Of a DNA stretch of 64,000 nt, positions 60,010 through 64,000 are shown piece after piece. The stretch is from Desulfobacterium sp. (lineage in GTDB: Bacteria > Desulfobacterota > Desulfobacteria > Desulfobacterales > Desulfobacteraceae). Within the stretch, counting starts at the first letter, position 1, and every line of letters starts with the position of its first letter. Below the pieces are notes generated by a model. The model was not told the DNA's origin and did not search any database. It worked only from the letters and a program-made list of their open reading frames with translations. The stretch lies in contig JAQYWC010000056.1 of NCBI GenBank assembly GCA_030145245.1, positions 1-64,000 of the forward strand. The letters are read 5' to 3'. The translations under genes were made by a program, and so were the position numbers.

Positions 60010-60777
60010 TCAAAGCAAAGCGCTTGAGAAATCATGAATTGCCACGTTAACGTCATCAGGTTTCTCAACCGGAGACATGTGGCCGGCATCACCGATGTGA
60101 ACATGAAGGGCACCGTTGATATGATCGGCCAGGAATTCACCATATTTGGGAGGGGTCAGATTGTCATCGGCCGCGGTCATCACCAGAACCGGTACGGAGA
60201 TTTCCGCCAGCCGCCCAATAACATCAAAACAATTACATGCTTTAAAATCATTATTGATTACTTCCGGGGATGTTTTCGACAAACCATCAATTACAAATTC
60301 AATTTTCTGTTTATCCGTCTTTTCCGACACAGCGAATAATCCGATGGAGTTGACATATCCGGGAAAATCATTCTCTATCATATCAAAAATCATCGGCATG
60401 ACTTTCAACTTTGCTCCGGAATTAATAACGATTCCCGCCTTACAATCTGATTTTCCGTCAAGGAGAAGTTGAAGGGTGATGCCTCCCCCCATACTCATGC
60501 CACAGGGTATCGGGGACGGTATTTCTGCATCCTTTATAAACCCGTCCAGGATGCCTGCATATTCGGTAATGGAAGTCATTCCCGGGGACGTGCTTCTGCC
60601 ATGTCCCGGCAGATCGATTCCAATAACATTGATCCGATCTGACAAGCCTTTAATCTGGTGTTTCCAGAAGACGGAAGAATCACCCGCACCATGGATAAAA
60701 ATAATTGTCGGTCTGTCGGGCGAAAGCGGCCACGCACCGGTTAAAAAAGTGATGCCGTTAATACTTTTTTCAATCAT
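60010..60777 (-). CDS. Alpha/beta hydrolase
   Basis: A 255-residue alpha/beta hydrolase. The oxyanion HG motif is IFIHGAGDSSVFW (about 27-39), followed by GIDLPGHGRS. The nucleophile serine lies in CGMSMGGG (about 91-98) and the histidine in GDAGHMSPVEKP near the end, with Asp in MTAADDNLTPP. A lipase or esterase role is most likely, with unknown substrate. AAAGGAG precedes the start. Confidence 0.9.
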   Translation of the reverse strand: MIEKSINGITFLTGAWPLSPDRPTIIFIHGAGDSSVFWKHQIKGLSDRINVIGIDLPGHGRSTSPGMTSITEYAGILDGFIKDAEIPSPIPCGMSMGGGITLQLLLDGKSDCKAGIVINSGAKLKVMPMIFDMIENDFPGYVNSIGLFAVSEKTDKQKIEFVIDGLSKTSPEVINNDFKACNCFDVIGRLAEISVPVLVMTAADDNLTPPKYGEFLADHINGALHVHIGDAGHMSPVEKPDDVNVAIHDFSSALL

Positions 60778-60964
60778 CTTTTGGCTCCTTTATACTTAAT
60801 TTAGATACAATCAAGATAAATCCCACACTCCTTATGCCATGGCAAGATCAAACCTGCAACCATAACAATGGCTGACCTTATCCGGAAAAAGGCTTTGCAG
60901 GAAACAGGAGATATGACTTTCAAGAAAGGGATCAGGAATGACGCCGGGAGACGATCGCAGTCAG

Positions 60965-61007
60965 CATTGAGCTTGAAGAATTTCGACTAAATTCTTCAAG
61001 CTCAATG
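60965..61007. repeat. 19-bp perfect palindrome
   Basis: CATTGAGCTTGAAGAATTT (60965-60983) is perfectly inverted at 60989-61007 around a 5-base loop. It lies in a 276-base gap between two minus-strand genes. Neither strand has a T run, so it is either an RNA-stabilising hairpin or a dispersed repeat. Confidence 0.85.
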
Positions 61008-61053
61008 GAGGTTCCGGAAAGACCGGCTTAAAGGAGGGATGGGGCTGCCTTAC

Positions 61054-63225
61054 TTAACTGCTCTGGCGGAGGGCATACACCACGGCTGCCCGCAGGGCCC
61101 GCTCCCTTATGCAGTTGCACTGGGGCAGGTCCAGCTTCATCCTCCGTAGCAGGGGAAGTATGGCTGTTGGCGGCTTGGTGAAAAATTGCCTGACAATACC
61201 GGCCACGGTCCGGTAACGGCACGAGGCCACATTGTCCTTCAACCCCTTTAAAGCCCTTGCCAGGGTGATCTCTTCATGGGTGAAATCCGTACCAAAGGGA
61301 AAATCCTTGAAATAGCCCTCAGCTTTCAGCGGGGCCATGAGCTTCTGTAACCGTTCCGGCGTATTCTGTCGAAAAGCTTCGGGGATTTCGTAATCCGCAG
61401 GAAGCTTGCCGGAGTTTTTGGCCTGGTCCAGCAACTGGTCCTGGAACCGGGAGTCTGCGACATTCAACAGTGCCGCAATCACATCCTTGTCGCACTTTCC
61501 CCGAAGATCCGCGATCCCGTATTCCGTGACCACAAAATCCCTTAAATGCCTGGGGATGGTGGTATGGCCGTAGTTGAAAACAATATTGGAAGAAAGCTTG
61601 CCACCGCTTTTCTTGGTGCTTCTCACCATCATGATCAGCCGGCCGTCCTCCAGGGCATGGGCCATGGAGACAAAATTATACTGCCCCCCGACACCGGAGA
61701 CGATATTGCCGTTCTCAAGCCCGTCAGAGACCACCGCCCCAAGGAGGGTGACCATCATTCCGGCATTGACGAACCGGCCATGGCGCCGCTGGAGGGACTT
61801 GAGCTTCTCATCCCCGTACAGCTGGTTCACATAGTCCACACCGGTCATGGAAAATAATTTTCTTTCGCTTTCAGGCATGTTGTTGAGGGAATCGTAAAAA
61901 TCCTTGGGACCGATGAAAAAAGATCCGTGGCACACCACCCCTTCCTGAAGATGATCCCCGAGATGGTTATTAAGGAGTTCCCGGGTCTTTTCATCCCTTA
62001 AGTCAGGGGAAAAGCTGTCCCCGTTCCAGGAGATCCGGCCATCCCTGAACCCAAGGGGCCCGGTAATGACGCCGAATTTCATGAGTGTACCGAAATCCGC
62101 CTGGGTCAGCCGCTCATGGATGATGTGGTGATCCACAAAAAGATCCAGCATTTCCGGGGTAATGGTTTCGGTGATCACCCGGTTATTGAGCAACTCCTGA
62201 ATGCCGGCATGGTCGTAGACCTTCCGCTTGAGTATCCCGTTTTTGTACAGCTGGATAAACACATCCACCAGCATTTCCGTGGCACCGTACAGTCCTTTTT
62301 TAAAGGGGCCTGTCCCCCCGATCTTTTGGATCAGGCCATTGTACCGGCCTGAAATATTGCAGGCGGCCAGGGCTTTCTGATAGGCCTCGTTATTTTTATG
62401 GCGCATGACCATGCTTGCGGCAATGGCATCCCCAAGGGAACCGATGCCGATCTGCAGGGACCCATTGTCCCGGATCAGGGAGGAAACACTGAGGCCGATC
62501 ATATGGTCGGCCGGTGCCACCGAGGCCTTGGGCACGGAGAACAGGGGAAAGTCATACTTAGGGTCGTCCAGAATCATGTCGTAGATATCGGTTTTCATGA
62601 CCGCATCCCCGTACATATAGGGCAAATTACTGTTCATCTGGCCGATGATCATGCATTTTCGCCCCTTTTTCCGTTCCGCCATCACCTTTTCGAACCCTTC
62701 CACGGTCAGGTCCGGGTTGCAACTCATGGAGACCAGGCGTGTATCGCCACCGGGATGGGGGGCGATGAGATTGGCGATAACATTCAGGCCGTTGTCAATA
62801 AGGTCCCGGACCGCATGGGTGTAATTGCTGCTGATGTAGTTTTGCTGGGCATGGGGAGAGTTCATGTACCCCCCGGCCTTGGTGAAAAACTCAGACACCG
62901 TAACATTTGGCGGCAGCTGGTTCTTCCGCAGGTCCTTCATGTATTCAAATTCCACAAACCCGTCCCAGATCCGTTTGACAATGGGCCCCAGGAGCCGGGC
63001 TTCCAGGTTCGAAGAGGGAGCGGGTTTTTCAAGGGACAGGGCCGTGATAATGGTCAGGTCAATATCCGGATCCTGCTTGGCCCTCAGATAAAGGGCATTG
63101 GCGATATGGTTGGGCTTGCCAAGTGCCAGGGGAATGCCGAAAACGATTTTTTTCCCCACGGTTTCAAAGATACGATCTATGCATGCTTCAACGTCATTTA
63201 CGAATTTCGTTTGTGTTGCTGCCAT
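61054..63225 (-). CDS. Acetyl-CoA hydrolase/transferase family protein
   Basis: A 723-residue protein of the acetyl-CoA hydrolase/CoA-transferase family. The N-terminal half has VFGIPLALGKPNHIANAL. The C-terminal domain includes GVVCHGSFFIGPKDFYDSL and SGVGGQYNFVSMAHA, plus the ending VVTEYGIADLRGKCD. It is longer than the common 430-550-residue members through an N-terminal and middle extension. It moves CoA between short-chain acids or hydrolyses acyl-CoA, a useful step in anaerobic acid oxidation. The ATG at 63225 follows AAAAGGGGA. An ATG at 63264 is not supported. Confidence 0.85.
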   Translation of the reverse strand: MAATQTKFVNDVEACIDRIFETVGKKIVFGIPLALGKPNHIANALYLRAKQDPDIDLTIITALSLEKPAPSSNLEARLLGPIVKRIWDGFVEFEYMKDLRKNQLPPNVTVSEFFTKAGGYMNSPHAQQNYISSNYTHAVRDLIDNGLNVIANLIAPHPGGDTRLVSMSCNPDLTVEGFEKVMAERKKGRKCMIIGQMNSNLPYMYGDAVMKTDIYDMILDDPKYDFPLFSVPKASVAPADHMIGLSVSSLIRDNGSLQIGIGSLGDAIAASMVMRHKNNEAYQKALAACNISGRYNGLIQKIGGTGPFKKGLYGATEMLVDVFIQLYKNGILKRKVYDHAGIQELLNNRVITETITPEMLDLFVDHHIIHERLTQADFGTLMKFGVITGPLGFRDGRISWNGDSFSPDLRDEKTRELLNNHLGDHLQEGVVCHGSFFIGPKDFYDSLNNMPESERKLFSMTGVDYVNQLYGDEKLKSLQRRHGRFVNAGMMVTLLGAVVSDGLENGNIVSGVGGQYNFVSMAHALEDGRLIMMVRSTKKSGGKLSSNIVFNYGHTTIPRHLRDFVVTEYGIADLRGKCDKDVIAALLNVADSRFQDQLLDQAKNSGKLPADYEIPEAFRQNTPERLQKLMAPLKAEGYFKDFPFGTDFTHEEITLARALKGLKDNVASCRYRTVAGIVRQFFTKPPTAILPLLRRMKLDLPQCNCIRERALRAAVVYALRQSS

Positions 63226-63415
63226 CACTGTTCCCCTTTTCCAGGCTGTCGTGACCCGATGCATCGTTTAATCATCTTTTAACACACACTGGGATACTCT
63301 TGTACACGGGCTGGGGAAAAAAAAGAATCCATGGAGCACTGTATTTTAAACCGGTGGGACACCGATTCTGCTATCGGTAAAACACCTATCCGGGGTTTAC
63401 CATGGCATGCTGTCA

Positions 63416-63459
63416 GGGGAAAATTGATCCGGGAGATCTCCGGGTAAGACCGGGATCAA
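63416..63459 (-). terminator. Terminator of the NarL-type regulator gene
   Basis: TTGATCC (63424-63430) pairs with GGATCAA (63453-63459), enclosing a GGAGATCTCC palindrome. On the minus strand it is followed by TTTTCCCC, directly after the regulator stop at 63461. Confidence 0.65.
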
Positions 63460-63460
63460 C

Positions 63461-64000
63461 TCATTGGTGGGTCTGCACCCAGGTGACCGCATACTTCATC
63501 AGCTCGGTGGCGGATTTCAGGTGCAGCTTTTTTTTGATGCTTTCATGGTAGGTGCCAATGGTTTTAACGCTCAGGCTCAGCATGTTGGCGATCTCACTGC
63601 GCTTGATCCCCTGGCCGATGAGCTGGAACACTTCCAGTTCGCGATTGGACAGGACATCCATGCAATCATCACCGTCTCCCCCGGCACCAAGCGTCATCTT
63701 GCCCAGCAGGGCATCGATCATTTTGGCACTGAGATAGCGTTTGCCCATGAGCACCTGGCGGACGGCCGAGACCACATCCGAGGTGAGCTCCTGTTTGGTG
63801 ATATAGCCCAGGGCCCCGGCCCTGAGGACCCGTTCCGCATAAAGGGATTCATCATGCATGGAAATAACCAGAATGGGCAGCCCGGGGTGGTGTTCCCTGA
63901 GGAACTCTATGAGATCCATGCCGGACCGGTCTTTGAGGGTGATGTCCACGATCATCAGGTCCGGCTGGGAATGATGGAGCAGATCAATGGCATCAGCCAC
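63461..64000 (-). CDS. NarL/LuxR-family response regulator, 5' end outside window
   Basis: A fragment of 179 residues running off the window edge. It lacks about the first 40 residues, including the acidic pocket. The receiver remainder has phosphoacceptor LMIVDITLKDRSGMD and the K in YITKQEL. The C-terminal LuxR helix-turn-helix reads LSNRELEVFQLIGQG, then IANMLSLSVKTIGTY. It is a two-component transcription regulator. Its kinase is presumably beyond the window. Confidence 0.9.
   Translation of the reverse strand: MADAIDLLHHSQPDLMIVDITLKDRSGMDLIEFLREHHPGLPILVISMHDESLYAERVLRAGALGYITKQELTSDVVSAVRQVLMGKRYLSAKMIDALLGKMTLGAGGDGDDCMDVLSNRELEVFQLIGQGIKRSEIANMLSLSVKTIGTYHESIKKKLHLKSATELMKYAVTWVQTHQ

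Overview
This 64 kb window is bacterial chromosome, most likely from a sulfate-reducing Desulfobacterota (Desulfobacteraceae-like). That is inferred from the gene set: a multi-subunit Mrp/Mbh-type antiporter, a large FAD / Fe-S / CCG-domain oxidoreductase, many two-component and HD-GYP regulators, and palindromic intergenic repeats. No sequence search was run. Most of the window is ordinary chromosome with tight operons.

Layout. 1-1209: the end of a mobile island with a decayed replication-type gene. It stops at a 3' half tRNA-Pro(GGG) (1210-1259), which I read as an attachment-site scar. 1340-9626 (minus): a 12-gene operon for a cation/proton antiporter in Mbh order (E, F, G, MbhD-like, MbhE+B fusion, C, then three D-type subunits and two small membrane proteins), ending with a cyclic-nucleotide-binding-type protein. 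9757-14371: a U32 peptidase-family protein, a DEAD-box RNA helicase and two related arginine-rich small proteins flanking the helicase. 14553-20841: periplasmic binding protein, hybrid histidine kinase, sigma-54 activator and an EutH-type transporter, with a candidate enhancer and -24/-12 promoter before eutH. 20921-28336: SstT, a Ski2-like helicase, EttA, an EamA exporter and an HD-GYP response regulator. 28497-38971: prfC, serC-serA, a 1200-residue FAD/Fe-S/CCG oxidoreductase, rsmE and tyrS. 39054-44794: SDR, acyltransferase, and LysR divergent from leuCD. 44879-50244: an unrecognised Trp-rich membrane protein with internal repeats, an MBL-fold hydrolase and sdhAB without membrane anchors. 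50275-59524 (minus): RND/MMPL exporter, LysM-DUF1571 protein, LolA-like protein and DUF1302 outer-membrane protein, preceded by a MalT/SARP-like regulator. 59687-64000: small lipoprotein, alpha/beta hydrolase, acetyl-CoA hydrolase/transferase and a truncated NarL-type regulator.

Main finding: tyrS is preceded by a complete ribosome-mediated attenuator. A 31-codon leader peptide carries seven Tyr codons (five, Arg, then two), followed by mutually exclusive stems that can be traced base by base: CGGGCAG, CTGCCCG, CGGGCAG, then a terminator, and a second strong terminator before tyrS. Other points worth checking are four AGAAC boxes between the SARP-like regulator and the RND operon (two exactly 11 bp apart), the third antiporter D subunit lacking its mid-membrane lysine, and the Trp-rich membrane protein with roughly 90-residue repeats.
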